This document shows, one piece after another, positions 23,412-33,335 of a stretch of 64,000 nt of DNA (position 1 is the stretch's first letter; every line of letters begins with the position of its first letter). Source of the DNA: Bos javanicus (taxonomy: Eukaryota > Chordata > Mammalia > Artiodactyla > Bovidae); contig NC_083869.1 of assembly GCF_032452875.1 (NCBI RefSeq), positions 123,572,001 to 123,636,000 on the forward strand, in the 5' to 3' direction. The notes under the pieces were generated by a model. That model saw only the letters and a program-made list of their open reading frames with translations. It was not told the DNA's origin and ran no database searches. A program made the translations under genes and the position numbers.

Positions 23412-24479
23412 GCTATTTGAAAAGTGGTTTCTTTGGTTCCTGTGAACAGAGCTATGCTGTCAGCTCTGCTGGGTTTATCTCCAATCTTTCCCAGGTAGAT
23501 CTTCATGAAAATGATGTTGCAAAAACTGATGTCTCCTAGTCAAGCAAAATGAAGGAAAAAGAAAGCATCATGAAGAGGAGGGGAAAACAGGGAGAAGAAG
23601 GAGGAGAAAGTGCCTGGGGGTGACTACAGGGAGGTGATGTGAGCCTGTCATTTAGCCAAATTATTTTTTAGCTGAGAGTTAGTTCCCTTCACTTCATAAC
23701 GGACCATCTTCAATGTCTCTCTGATATGAATGGGTTTTTTTCTTATTCTTTTTCCATCCAGCCCTGGGCTCTGGGTTCCCAAGATCTCTGCCCAGGAAAA
23801 TGGGGGCAATGCCAGCAAAAACTAAGACCATTCAGTGTAACAGTAGAGTGCCGAGAGGAACTTTACAGCCAGATTTTGAGCAGAGGTGCATCTTGGCCAC
23901 GCAGGGGGCAGGGCCAAATTTGCTCCAAAGGCACTGGGAGGAGGGAGGAAATTGAGGTCAGAGTGACTTCCTTAGCCAGGAGAGCCTCTGCAAAGGGAGA
24001 GGGATGTCCTCGGTGGTTCCAGTGGTCCTGCTGGGTTGGGAAGATACCTGACTTGATTTCCCGTGACTGCCCACTTACCAGTATGTGCTGGACCTTGTCT
24101 GCGGATGTTAGAGCAGCACCTGGGGGTTTGTCCCACACTGACTCGTGCCCCTTGTCCTGGCATCCCCTCCCTTCACCCATAGGGGTCTCGCTTGCCTCCC
24201 AGTGCCCCCAGAACAGGCCAGGTCCCCAGGATGTTTAAGCACCTGCTGTGTACCAAGTATAGACTGGGTGCCAGGATGCCTATGGCAGACATAGATGACT
24301 AAGGGGACCCAGAGCCCAGGGCCGGATGGGATAGGAATAAAACACACCCTTTCATATCAGAGAGACAATGAAGACACCCTTTGAGGTTTCCAATTGAAAT
24401 TTAAATTAAAGCAATAACTATGTAAGGAATCAGTGGTAATAAGATGAGGGCCACAGGAGGCCTATCCTGTCAGGGGAAG
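23412..24479. other. Unique DNA, no gene seen
   Basis: Includes a weak CTCF-like stretch near 23898-23911 and open frames on both strands at 23726-24238 without recognisable domains. Confidence 0.4.
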
Positions 24480-24734
24480 GTCAGGAGGGCTTCCTGGAGG
24501 GAATGGCTTTTCTATGCTGAGACCTAATGGACGCTTAGAAGTCAATCAGGTGAGATGCCTGGAGGATGCTCCAGACAGAGGAACAGCACCTGCGAAGGCT
24601 TGGAGGTTCGAGTGGCAGAAAAAAAGGCTTGTGTGACTGCACCATCCCTCAAGGAATGGAGGGAACGGGGCAGGTGTAGAGGTCGGCTGAGTCAGACTGC
24701 CCTAGGCTTCAAAGTCGGTTAAGGACTTGGGACA
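24480..24734 (+). mobile_element. Ancient mammal-wide repeat, left part
   Basis: 'gagggcttcctggaggg', 'gaacagcacctgcgaaggc' and 'ttggaggttcgag' are landmarks of an old, very common mammalian repeat whose family I cannot name with certainty. It resumes beyond the BovB insertion at 25804 ('gtgtggagaatgggcgg'), which confirms that the BovB split it. Confidence 0.4.
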
Positions 24735-25790
24735 GATCAGATCAGATCAGTCGCTCAGTCGTGTCCGACTCTTTGCGACCCCATGAATCGCAGCACGCCA
24801 GGCCTCCCTGTCCATTACCAACTCCCAGAGTTTACTCAGACTCACGTCCATCGACTCAGTGATGCCATCCAGCCATCTCATCCTCTGTCATCCCCCTCTC
24901 CTCCTGCCACCAATCCCTCCCAGCATCAGAGTCTTTTCCAATGAGTCAACTCTTCGCATGAGGTGGCCAAAGTACTGGAGTTTTAGCTTTAGCATCATTC
25001 CTTCCAAAGAAATCCCAGGGCTGATCTCCTTCAGAATGGACTGGTTGGATCTCCTTGAAGTCCAAGGGACTCTCAAGAGTCTTCTCCAACACCACAGTTC
25101 AAAAGCATCAATTCTTCGGTGCTCAGCCTTCTTCACAGTCCAACTCTCACATCCATACATGACCACAGGAAAAACCATAGTCTTGACTAGACGAAACTTT
25201 GTTGGCAAAGTAATGTCTCTGCTTTTGAATATGCTATCTAGGTTGGTCATAACTTTCCTTCCAAGGAGTAAGCGTCTTTTAATTTCATGGCTGCAGTCAC
25301 CATCTGTAGTGATTTTGGAGCCCAGAAAAATAAAGTCTGACACTGTTTCCACTGTTTCCCCATCTATTTCCCATGAAGTGGTGGGACCGGATGCCATGAT
25401 CTTCGTTTTTTGAATGTTGAGTTTTAAGCCAACTTTTTCACCCTCCACTTTCACTTTCATCAAGAGGCTTTTGAGTTCCTCTTCACTTTCTGCCATAAGG
25501 GTGGTGTCATCTGCATATCTGAGGTTACTGATATTTCTCCCGGCAATCTTGATTCCAGCTTGTGTTTCTTCCAGTCCAGCGTTTCTCATGATGTACTCTG
25601 CATATAAGTTACAGAAACAGGGTGACAATATACAGCCTTTACGAACTCCTTTTCCTATTTGGAACCAGTCTGTTGTTCCATGTCCAGTTCTAACTGTTGC
25701 TTCCTGACCTGCATACAAATTTCTCAAGAGGCAGATCAGGTGGGCTGGTGATAGAAGCAAGGTCCGATGCTGTAAAGAGCAATATTGCAT
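24735..25790 (-). mobile_element. BovB LINE, 5'-inverted, 13-bp TSD
   Basis: A young-looking BovB copy. From 24735 to about 25740 it is antisense (inverted 'gatca' tail, 3' end, C-terminal ORF2, RT). The last ~45 bp (25747-25790, 'ccgatgctgtaaagagcaat') are upstream BovB sequence in sense orientation. The direct repeat 'aggacttgggaca' at 24722-24734 and 25791-25803 encloses both parts, so they arrived together. This is the classic layout of twin-primed reverse transcription. Confidence 0.9.
24888..25737 (-). pseudogene. BovB ORF2 C-terminal remnant (reverse transcriptase)
   Basis: One uninterrupted frame encodes the RT palm from the 'CLLRNLYAGQEATVRTG' region through motif B ('KGVRKGCILSPC') and the catalytic YADD box (25506-25517, minus strand) to the Cys/Trp-rich C-terminus ('YGCESW', 'ELWCW'). 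It lacks the endonuclease and RT motif A because of 5' truncation. It stops at a TGA (24888-24890) before the normal end of the protein. The same codon is TGA in the copy at 55111. The reading frame continues upstream across the inversion junction only by chance. Confidence 0.85.
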
Positions 25791-25803
25791 AGGACTTGGG
25801 ACA

Positions 25804-25960
25804 AGTACACTGGAAACCCACGCAGAGTACTGGAGAATGTTTCTGAAGCTCCCTCTAGCGGCCGTGTGGAGAATGGGCGGTTGAAGGGGAGACAGTGGAA
25901 GCCGCATGGCAAGGATGGACGCTGCTGCAGGAGTGCCAGTGAGCAATGATGGGGGCCCAG
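25804..25960 (+). mobile_element. Ancient mammal-wide repeat, right part
   Basis: Continuation of the element seen at 24480-24734, here with 'gtgtggagaatgggcggttg' and a less certain end. Confidence 0.35.
25848..25861 (-). promoter_or_regulatory. Candidate CTCF site
   Basis: Read on the minus strand, CCGCTAGAGGGAGC fits the CTCF core except A for C at position 12. It points away from the stronger candidate at 26613. Confidence 0.4.
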
Positions 25961-26127
25961 CCTGGACGCGGCAGAGAAGCTGTGGGTAGGGAAGGAATCT
26001 TTACAGGATATTGGTATCAATGGTATCAGTGATGCTCCACAGGTAGACATGTCGGGAGACAAAATGTGTACAAATGCAGCCGGTGCTCCATCAGCCCAGG
26101 GCAAGAAACTCCTTCTAGTAACTGGAC

Positions 26128-26602
26128 TTTGCCAACAAAAGTCCGTCTAGTCAAATCTGTGGTTTTCCAGTAGTCATGTATGGATGTGAGAGTTGGACTA
26201 TAAAGAAAGTTGAGCGCCTAAGATTTGATGCTTTTGAACTATGGTGCTGGAAAAGACTCTTGAGAGTCCCTTGGACTGCAAGGAGATCCAACCAGTCCAT
26301 CCTAAGGGAAATCAGTCCTGAATATTCATTGGAAGGACTGATGTTGAAGCTGAAACGCCAATACTTTGGCCACCTGATGCGAAGAGCTGGACTCATTTGA
26401 AAAGACCCTGATGCTGGGAAAGATCGAAGGCGTGGGGAGAAGGGGACGACAGAAGATGAAATGGTAGGATGGCATCACTGACTCAATGGACACGAGTTTG
26501 GGTAAGCTCCGGGAGTTGGTGATGGACAGGGAGGCCTGACGTGCTGCAGTCCACAGAGTCGCAGAGTCGGACACGACTGAGCGACTGAACTGAACTGAAC
26601 TG
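26128..26602 (+). mobile_element. BovB LINE 3' fragment, 11-bp TSD
   Basis: A sense, 5'-truncated copy covering the ORF2 C-terminus and 3' end ('gaactgaactgaactg' tail). The direct repeat 'agtaactggac' at 26117-26127 and 26603-26613 defines the insertion. It has the 'CCTGAATATTCATTGG' marker. The right TSD copy directly touches a CTCF-like motif. Confidence 0.93.
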
Positions 26603-26612
26603 AGTAACTGGA

Positions 26613-26626
26613 CCACCAGGGGGCGC
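26613..26626 (+). promoter_or_regulatory. Strong CTCF-like motif
   Basis: CCACCAGGGGGCGC is a perfect match to the CTCF core consensus. It sits at the edge of a small CpG-rich patch (26613-26740, with 'ccgcgccccaccgcgcgcg') and immediately beside a BovB insertion. Binding is likely on motif grounds but untested. Confidence 0.65.
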
Positions 26627-26740
26627 CCGTCCCAGGCCGCAGGAAGGCTCACCTGGATGAGCGCCGCGCCCCACCGCGCGCGTGAGCACCATCCTTCCAG
26701 CTGCCTGTGTACCTGGGGAAACGTGCAGCGCCTGCGTCCT

Positions 26741-27188
26741 GGGATAAGGACACGAAGGTCAGGGGGCTCTAGTGGATGAACAGACCTGGGAGGAACGCGG
26801 TGGAAGAGAGGGCTGTGGAAGTGGAAGAGGGCCTGTCCTGGTCTCCCCGGGTCCATGCAACCCCAAAAGGGAGCGGCTCAGGGCTCAGAATGGGGAGGAG
26901 AAATGCAAATGGAATCACTGACGATCCATGTCTCCCCAGGACATTAGCAAGACCCTCAGTGCTGGCAGTGGCTTGGTGCGGTCACCTCACACCCTAGTCA
27001 GTATCCATACTCTGTCTGGAATGGCCTAGAATAGTCACATCTGCATGAGAACCCTGTTGGGAGCCCTCAGAGCCCCGCCCTGAATCCTGAGGAGCCAGCT
27101 GGGAGCCCCGGCCCAGGCCTGGGCATCTGTGTGAAGCTGGGTGGTTTCTGGGCCAGGCCTGCGACCCCCTGTGAGAACAGATGTGTCC
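26741..27188. other. Unique DNA, no gene seen
   Basis: GC-rich, no named repeat or domain. Confidence 0.4.
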
Positions 27189-27202
27189 CTAGAAGCCGCT
27201 GT

Positions 27203-27395
27203 GCTTCCCTTGTGGCTCAGCTGATAAAGAATCCGCCTGCAAAGCGGCAGACCTATGTTAGATCCCTGGGTTGGGAAGATCCCCTAGAGAAGGGAAAGGC
27301 TACCCACTCCAGTATTCTGGCCTGGAGAATTCCATTGACTGTATAGTCCATGGGGTTGCAAAGAGTCGGACGGGACCGAGCGACTTTCACTTTCA
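27203..27395 (+). mobile_element. Bov-tA SINE, 14-bp TSD
   Basis: Sense copy ending in '(tttcac)n'. The 14-bp perfect repeat 'ctagaagccgctgt' at 27189-27202 and 27396-27409 is the target duplication. The B-box is mutated ('tgttagatccc'). Confidence 0.96.
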
Positions 27396-27610
27396 CTAGA
27401 AGCCGCTGTATAGGATTGCTGTGACCAGCAAAGGACAGCATCTCATTGAGGACAGCATCTCACATGGGGAGCCAGCCAGCATTCAGGGTGCTCACTGCCT
27501 CAGCAAGTGTCCACCAGAGCCCCACATCTCAAATAGGGAGAAGCTCGGACTCTAGAAAGAGGAGACACCCCAGCATTAACGGTGAACTGCAGTGTGGATG
27601 CTGAGGGAAA

Positions 27611-28221
27611 GTTCAGTTCAGTTCAGTAGCTCGGTTGTGTCTGACTCTTTGTGACCCCATGGACTGCAACACTCCAGGCCTCCCTGTCCATCACCAACTC
27701 CCAGAGCTTATTCAAACTCATGTCCATTGATTCAGTGATGCCATCCAACCATCTGTCGCCCCCTTCTCCTCCTGCCTTCAATCTTTCCCAGCATTAGGGT
27801 CTTTTCAAATGAGTCAGCTCTTCGAATTAGGTGGCCAAAGTATTGGAGTTTCAGTTTCAGCATCAGTCCTTCCAATTAATATTCAGGACTGATTTCCTTT
27901 AGGATGGACTGGTTAGATCTCCTTGCAGTCCAAGGGACTCTCAAGAGTCTTCTCCAACACCACAGTTCAAAAGCATTAATTCTTCGGCGCTCAGCTTTCT
28001 TCATGGTCCAACTCTCACATCCATACACGACAACTGGAAAAACCATAGCTTTGATTAGATGGACCTTTGTTGGCAAAGTAACGTCTCTGCTTTTTAATAT
28101 GCTCTCTAGGTTGGTCATAGCTTTTCTTCCAAGGAGCATACATCTTTTGACTTCATGGCTGCAGTTACCATCTGCAGTGATTTTGGAGCCCAAGGAAATA
28201 AAGTCTGTCACTGTTTCCACT
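27611..28221 (-). mobile_element. BovB LINE 3' fragment
   Basis: An antisense copy from the inverted 'gttcagttcag' tail to the RT C-terminal region. Most of its frame is still open (27876-28206, minus). It abuts a Tigger-like fragment. No TSD found. Confidence 0.9.
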
Positions 28222-28231
28222 GACCCTGTAA

Positions 28232-28313
28232 AACCATAGTATTTATTATCAAAAATTATCCAAGTATAAGTGAATCCCCACAATTCAAATGCATGGTGTT
28301 CAAGGATCAACTG
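28232..28313 (-). mobile_element. Tigger-like DNA transposon end
   Basis: On the minus strand it begins 'cagttgatccttgaacacc' and goes on with 'gtggggattcacttatac', resembling the terminal inverted repeat and subterminal region of a pogo/Tigger family. Only one end is present. The family is recalled, not searched. Confidence 0.4.
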
Positions 28314-29479
28314 CATTCCCAAAAATATATTTAAAAATGGATAACTGGTCAGAGCAGAGTTTCAAGTAAGAAAGACCCAAATTGGTATGTGTGGCATGTG
28401 AAGGGCATGGCTGGGATTCATCAGCACCCAGTCCTCCTCTGCCCCATCCCCAGGAGAATGGCACATCTGTGACCTTCACATCAGGCCTGGCCGGTGAGAC
28501 TTGCTTTGGCCAAGGAGACATGAATAGAGGTAGGGAGTGTTGCTTCTGGGAGGGAGGAGGGAGCATTTCAGACCCAGAGCGCAAACTCCAGTCCCTCCTC
28601 CTTCCTGAAGTGGCCTTGGAGCCACATGTGGGAATGGCAACATCCCAAGGTACTTCCATCAGCCTGAATCCCTGAGGGTCTGTGATGAACAAAGCCTTCC
28701 TCGCTCACTGCAGTGGACACGTGACACCAGCTTTGTTGTTTCAGGAGAGGGAGGAGATTATCAGAGCACACCCCTGCTTATCCTGACAGTCTGTATTAGA
28801 AGCCCAAAGCTTTCATCTGCTGCCTCAACATCTTTGACCTTCTCAGGACCTCAAAGGGCCACCCAGAGTTCCCCCACTCCTGCCAAATATGCCCCATCCG
28901 GCAGAAAAGCCCCCCATCCAGCTAGTTCCCCAGTCAGCCAGAGCAGCTGTGCTCCCCCAGATCCTCACCTAATAGGCTACAGCTGCCAGCCACAGTGGAG
29001 TTTATTCAATCAAACCCATCACATCCTCTGTGGGGACCAGGAGGCAACCCACCCACTTGCTACTCCTAAGCCTGCCTCCCATTGCCCCTCCTGGTTCACT
29101 CTGCTCCCAAGTGCGAACCTCGTGTGGCCCTGCATGGCCGGGAACATCCTCCTCTCCCAGGCTATGAGTGTACAAGGCTAACAGACTGCGTCCCTCACAG
29201 CTGCCCATTATGTGTTTAGCCATTTCATTCTGCTTAGGATGGAGTGTCCCTCCCTCACCCATGATGGGAGAGGAAATGATCAGAGCACAGTCACACCAAT
29301 GGGAAATGAAATATGAAAATATATACTTGTGTATAAACAGAGAAAGAATGAGAAAAAGCATTAGGTTCTGTCTTTGGAGGTGAGAAACCATGGCTTTACA
29401 TACATTTTGCACATATTCAGGGTTTTACAGTAAGTATGAGTTACATTAAAAGAAAACTCCGTGTTTTTACCGAGAGAGC
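28314..29479. other. Unique DNA, no gene seen
   Basis: Start of a long stretch without ruminant-specific insertions. 28465-28790 may be an old repeat ('gccggtgagacttgctttgg'), family unknown. Confidence 0.4.
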
Positions 29480-29620
29480 CGGGCCCTGGTGAGGCCGTCC
29501 GTCCCAGGCCGCATCTCAGGTTCTGGGCTTGCTGAGCGTCTGTCCCGCCTAATTAGCCCTTTATTACTGATCGTTTTGTTCTCTAATTGTCCGTCCTGCA
29601 TAATTTAGCACAGTCATATA
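29480..29620. promoter_or_regulatory. Candidate conserved non-coding element
   Basis: 'cgcctaattagccctttatt' and 'gttctctaattgtccgtcc' supply several homeobox-like cores in transposon-free DNA. Inference from composition. Confidence 0.3.
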
Positions 29621-29734
29621 CTGTCTTGTTCTCAAATGTTAAATTTAGTGTTTCTTGGCCTCAGTTTCTCAACGCCAAGTGCAGTGGTGGCAGAGAGAGC
29701 TTTAGAGGCACCCCCTTGGGGCCTGCAATGGTGA

Positions 29735-29945
29735 GAGCTGACTCTGCTAGGCCCTGCGCTCAGCCCTTGACAGGCACTGTTTCACTTACTTGGCTCAGCA
29801 ATTCCACAGAGGAAGAATTGTTGCTAACTCCTCAATTTACAGACAAAGATACTGAAGCCCAGAGAGGTTCAGAAATTCACCCAAGGTTGCACAGCCCAGA
29901 AGTGCTGGAGCCAGGCCCTGAACCCCAGCAGTCTGCTCCCCAGTC
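29735..29945 (-). mobile_element. MIR SINE
   Basis: Nearly complete antisense MIR: 'ctaggccctgcgctcagc', 'cctcaatttacagacaaaga', 'gttgcacagcccagaagtgc', 'gagccaggccctgaacccc'. Confidence 0.75.
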
Positions 29946-30149
29946 CCCGCTCTTTCTACTCTATTGAGAGTTGACCTTTACAGCTCTGCGGGCTTGATGG
30001 CTAACATCCAGATGTGGGGTTCGCACAGGGGCCCCGCTGCGCAGGGCAGCACTGATCCAGAGGGACAGCACCCTCTGGGTCTGTGGCCAGCACTGTCTGC
30101 TGGGTGGAAGCTGTCAGGGGTGGCTGGCGACTGCCTTAGCTCCAGAAAC

Positions 30150-30250
30150 TCAGCGTCAGTCCTAAATCCTGTGGAAGTTTATGGCCCAGCATAATTGTTC
30201 TAATTGCCATTGTCATGGCTAATAGCGTTATGTGACAGCCATAAACTCAG
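30150..30250. promoter_or_regulatory. Candidate conserved non-coding element
   Basis: AT-rich island with 'gcataattgttctaattgcc' and 'atggctaatagcg', free of repeats. Confidence 0.3.
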
Positions 30251-31159
30251 AAAGTCTGAAGTGGACCCTGGAGAAAGGAGCAGCTGAAGACGATTTGGAC
30301 GGGACTCGAAGGGAAGCAGGAGGGCTCGGGCTGGAGATGGGGAAACCGGCTGGGCATTCTGGGGGCACAGTGTCTTTTCACAGATTCTCCGAAAGCAACA
30401 CTCACAGAAGATGAGAGTCAGGGCAGGTTAAGCAAAGTCGGACGATGAAAGGGTAAAATCGCTGTGGATTATGAATGCAGAGCTTAAGATAGTTATTGCG
30501 ATTGTAAGAGATACAGAACAGGACAGCTTGACAGGGCACTTCCGGACCCTCAGGACATTAGGAAGAGCACAGCAGCTTCTGGAGCTCTGGGAGGTGGAAG
30601 CAGTGTGAGATAGGGATCAGGGACAAAGCTGGGATTTAGTCTCACCTCTGCTGGGATTTAGCTCTGGGATCATTCACCTCATACAAAAACTAGGGAGACG
30701 GGAAGCTTCCTTCATGGAGCTGGTGAACTGATGTGATGGGTGAACAGTGCAAAGCATAATGCGATGCTCTGCAATGGAAAGATGTGGATGCAGATATACA
30801 TAGATGGTGGATAATAGGTATATGATGGATAGATGGATGGATAGATAGATAGACAGGAAGTCATTGCTAGGACTCTTCTGCAATCTCTAGACCTCTGACT
30901 TCCGGTTGGAATCACCCAAGAGTTCTAGAGCAAGCTTCCTGCCCCTGGCAGGGCCCCACCAGCAGGGCTGGTCAGGTATCTCTGCTACCTCCTCAGCACC
31001 AGCACAATGCATAGGAGATGAAGCTTAAGAAGCAGAGCCAGTGGCTGCCATGGACTTGGATGAAGACATGGGAGTTGAAATCCTTGCTGTAAACCCTGGC
31101 CCCTCCGTTTCACCTCTGCGACATCGAGGTGGGGCTAAGATAGCGCCAGCCTCAGGGGG
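30251..31159. other. Unique DNA, no gene seen
   Basis: No recognisable gene; contains a GATA/GGAT microsatellite at 30823. Confidence 0.4.
30823..30855 (+). repeat. (GATA/GATG)n microsatellite
   Basis: Alternating GATG and GATA units in an otherwise unique context; looser GATA-like units extend upstream to about 30800. Confidence 0.8.
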
Positions 31160-32189
31160 ACTATGAGTCCCTGGAGAGCTGTTAGACCTGGCGCAGTGGC
31201 TCTGGGAGCACCTTCTGTTTTATATCCACCCCTCTATGCTCATCCGCGGTCCAGCCAGGAATTCCCTCAGAGGGTGGAAGGGAGTTGGAGGAGGGGTGCA
31301 ATGAGGCCCAGTCTTGGGGGCCTGAGTTCCGGCATCAGCCAAAGGTGTTGGGACCTTCCCAGCAGACTCTAGAGAGCCTTTCGTTGTCTTTGCACGGGGC
31401 AGAGCCAGCGGCCCTGAGCCTGCTGTCTAGGGCATCAGTCCCCATCTGTGTGAGCCTCTGGCCTCTGTTATGTGGGCAGCTGGCTGACCCATCCAGGCCA
31501 CTAAGCTGCCCAGAAGGAGATCCCAGAGGCTTCCAAGGAGCCCATCCTGGCCAGTGCTTGAGAAGTCTCTCCAGTGAGACAGAGCTGCACCCCTACCCTG
31601 CCCCCTCACTCTTCTTTGACCCCAGCCCCCCAAAACAGGGATCTCCGCCCTGAGCCGGGAGTTGAAGCCTTCATTACCACCCTTGTTCCTCCCTTATGCA
31701 GCCAGATTTCCCACCTCACCCCGGGTCCTGTGCACCAGGCCTGCCTGTCTGCCCCTACCTGCGCCCCAAACCCCCAACCTCTCCTTCCTCACCAAGTTTG
31801 TCTGCCTCAAGCCCCCCAAGTCCTCAAGGCCACCACGCCTGCTGTTCCCTCTGCCCAATGGAATGGCCTTTGCCCTCCCCCTGTGTCTCCCCTCCCCAGC
31901 CTCCAGACCCCCTGCAGCCAAGAACCTCCATGCAAAGCCACCTGAGCACCTAGCCTGGGCAGGTCCTAAATATTTCCTGGGACATCCCAGTGCCAGACGA
32001 CTGTGGATGGTCATTTATCTAAACCTCAAGTCCCTAAGGAGTCCCCGAAGCTGGGGACCCACCCTTGCCCCTTTTTGCTTCCCGTGCCCTCAGCATGGCA
32101 GCCCGGCTTGTGACCCAGAGACAAACATTTTCAGAACCCAAGAGTACATGGAAGGGTGTCCTCCCTGGAGGGACTCGGTCCCTCACTCA
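31160..32189. other. C-rich unique DNA, no gene supported
   Basis: Long proline-rich open frames (31285-31653, 31662-32222) reflect C-rich sequence. Other frames, including the minus strand, are also open. A short part near 31840 recalls an L2 3' region. Confidence 0.45.
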
Positions 32190-32450
32190 CCAAGCCTCTG
32201 CACATTTTACCCCCGGGGGTAACACGGCTCAGCCTTCAGCTCTCTGCTCAATGTCACCTGCTCAGCGAGGTCTTCCTGGGCCCCTGCTGCCCCCTCCTAT
32301 CAGTCTCTCCCACTGCCCACTTCTGGTCTCTGAATGTGGCCCATCACCACCTGGCACTGCTGTCTCCCCAAAGGGAACATCAGCTCATCCCAGTGCCCGG
32401 AACAGAGTCTGGTAGGTGGCAGGCACTCAGCAAATTGTTAGGTCTGAGAA
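32190..32450 (+). mobile_element. L2 LINE 3' end
   Basis: 'gctctctgctcaatgtcacc', 'tgctcagcgaggtcttcctg', then 'agtgcccggaacagagtctgg' and 'caggcactcagcaaattg' are consecutive L2 3' UTR landmarks. Confidence 0.65.
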
Positions 32451-32719
32451 TGATGAGTGAAGCCTCAGTTTCCCCATCTAGGAAGGAGAGGTCCCCTCTC
32501 TGTGGTCTTCAGGGTCTCTCCCACGTCTATCCCCCACAAGGTCTGCCTGTCTTAGAGTCAAGAGGACCAGGAAGACCGGAAATGGTGGGGATGGGCACGA
32601 GTCTGAGTGGGGGGTCAGCAGGAGTGACATCCAAGGCCCCTCACAGGGCTTGGCAGCAGTCTCATCTCACACTTAGTGTCCAAGCTTGCATCACGGTGCT
32701 GGCCAGGAGCCTGGTGTGC
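32451..32719. other. Unique DNA, nothing recognised
   Basis: No gene or named repeat. Confidence 0.4.
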
Positions 32720-32880
32720 AGTTATTAACTGTGACGTGCTGTAGATGTGTGATTGTCAGATGGCTTTGCATATTTTGATAAATCTATAAATATGGATGGT
32801 AATTTTCCATCATTAGCATATGCTTATGTTCTGAATAAGTGTGCATTGTTTCCCTGAGAATGTAAGTTGCCAATTCACAA
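32720..32880. promoter_or_regulatory. Candidate conserved non-coding element
   Basis: An AT-rich, transposon-free island with 'gctttgcatattttgat', 'tctataaatatggatgg' and 'cattagcatatgcttatg'. These include octamer/POU-like and SRF/MEF2-like cores. No conservation data. Confidence 0.35.
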
Positions 32881-33169
32881 CGAAGACACTGGGACCCCAG
32901 CCTGAGAGTCAGGTGTCCCCATCACCCAGGACATGGAACCTTTCCACTCATTTTCCTGGGGAGGAGGCAGAGTAGGGACGGTGGGTAAATCTCCTCACAT
33001 CCCAGGCAGGTCCTAGGGCCCTCTAGCTCCAGGAGGAATAGAGAGAAGGGTCAGGAGAGAGGTCAGCCCCAGCCACCAGCCTGGACCAGGTGACAGCCAG
33101 AGAGGAGGGGTTTGCTGAGCACCAACCTGCCTGAGGCTCCACCCAGGGGCCTTGCAGGGGGTCAGAGCT

Positions 33170-33335
33170 GGAGCCCAGTCTTCCCTCACTCACCTGGGGT
33201 CACCCCTTAGCCTCAGTTTCCTTGGCTGTAACATGGGGATGAAAACAACTCCCTCCTCGCAGGGTGGCTTTGAGGATTAAGGAAGTACACGCAAGTGAAG
33301 GACGCCCAGCACACACAGAAAGTGCTCACTTGTGT
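33170..33335 (+). mobile_element. MIR SINE
   Basis: Sense MIR: 'cttagcctcagtttccttgg', 'gtaacatggggatgaaaaca', 'gtggctttgaggattaagga', 'gcccagcacacacagaaag'. Confidence 0.75.

Noticed and set aside
23898..23911. CTCF-like 'gcagggggcagg'
   Set aside because: Mismatches at positions 2 and 3 of the core; too weak to list as a site.
27768..27790. CTCF-like 'cgcccccttctcc'
   Set aside because: Part of the BovB 3' sequence present in all copies; weak match.
31285..32222. Overlapping Pro-rich open frames
   Set aside because: Explained by C-rich composition; three frames are open at once and no exon structure or domain is visible.
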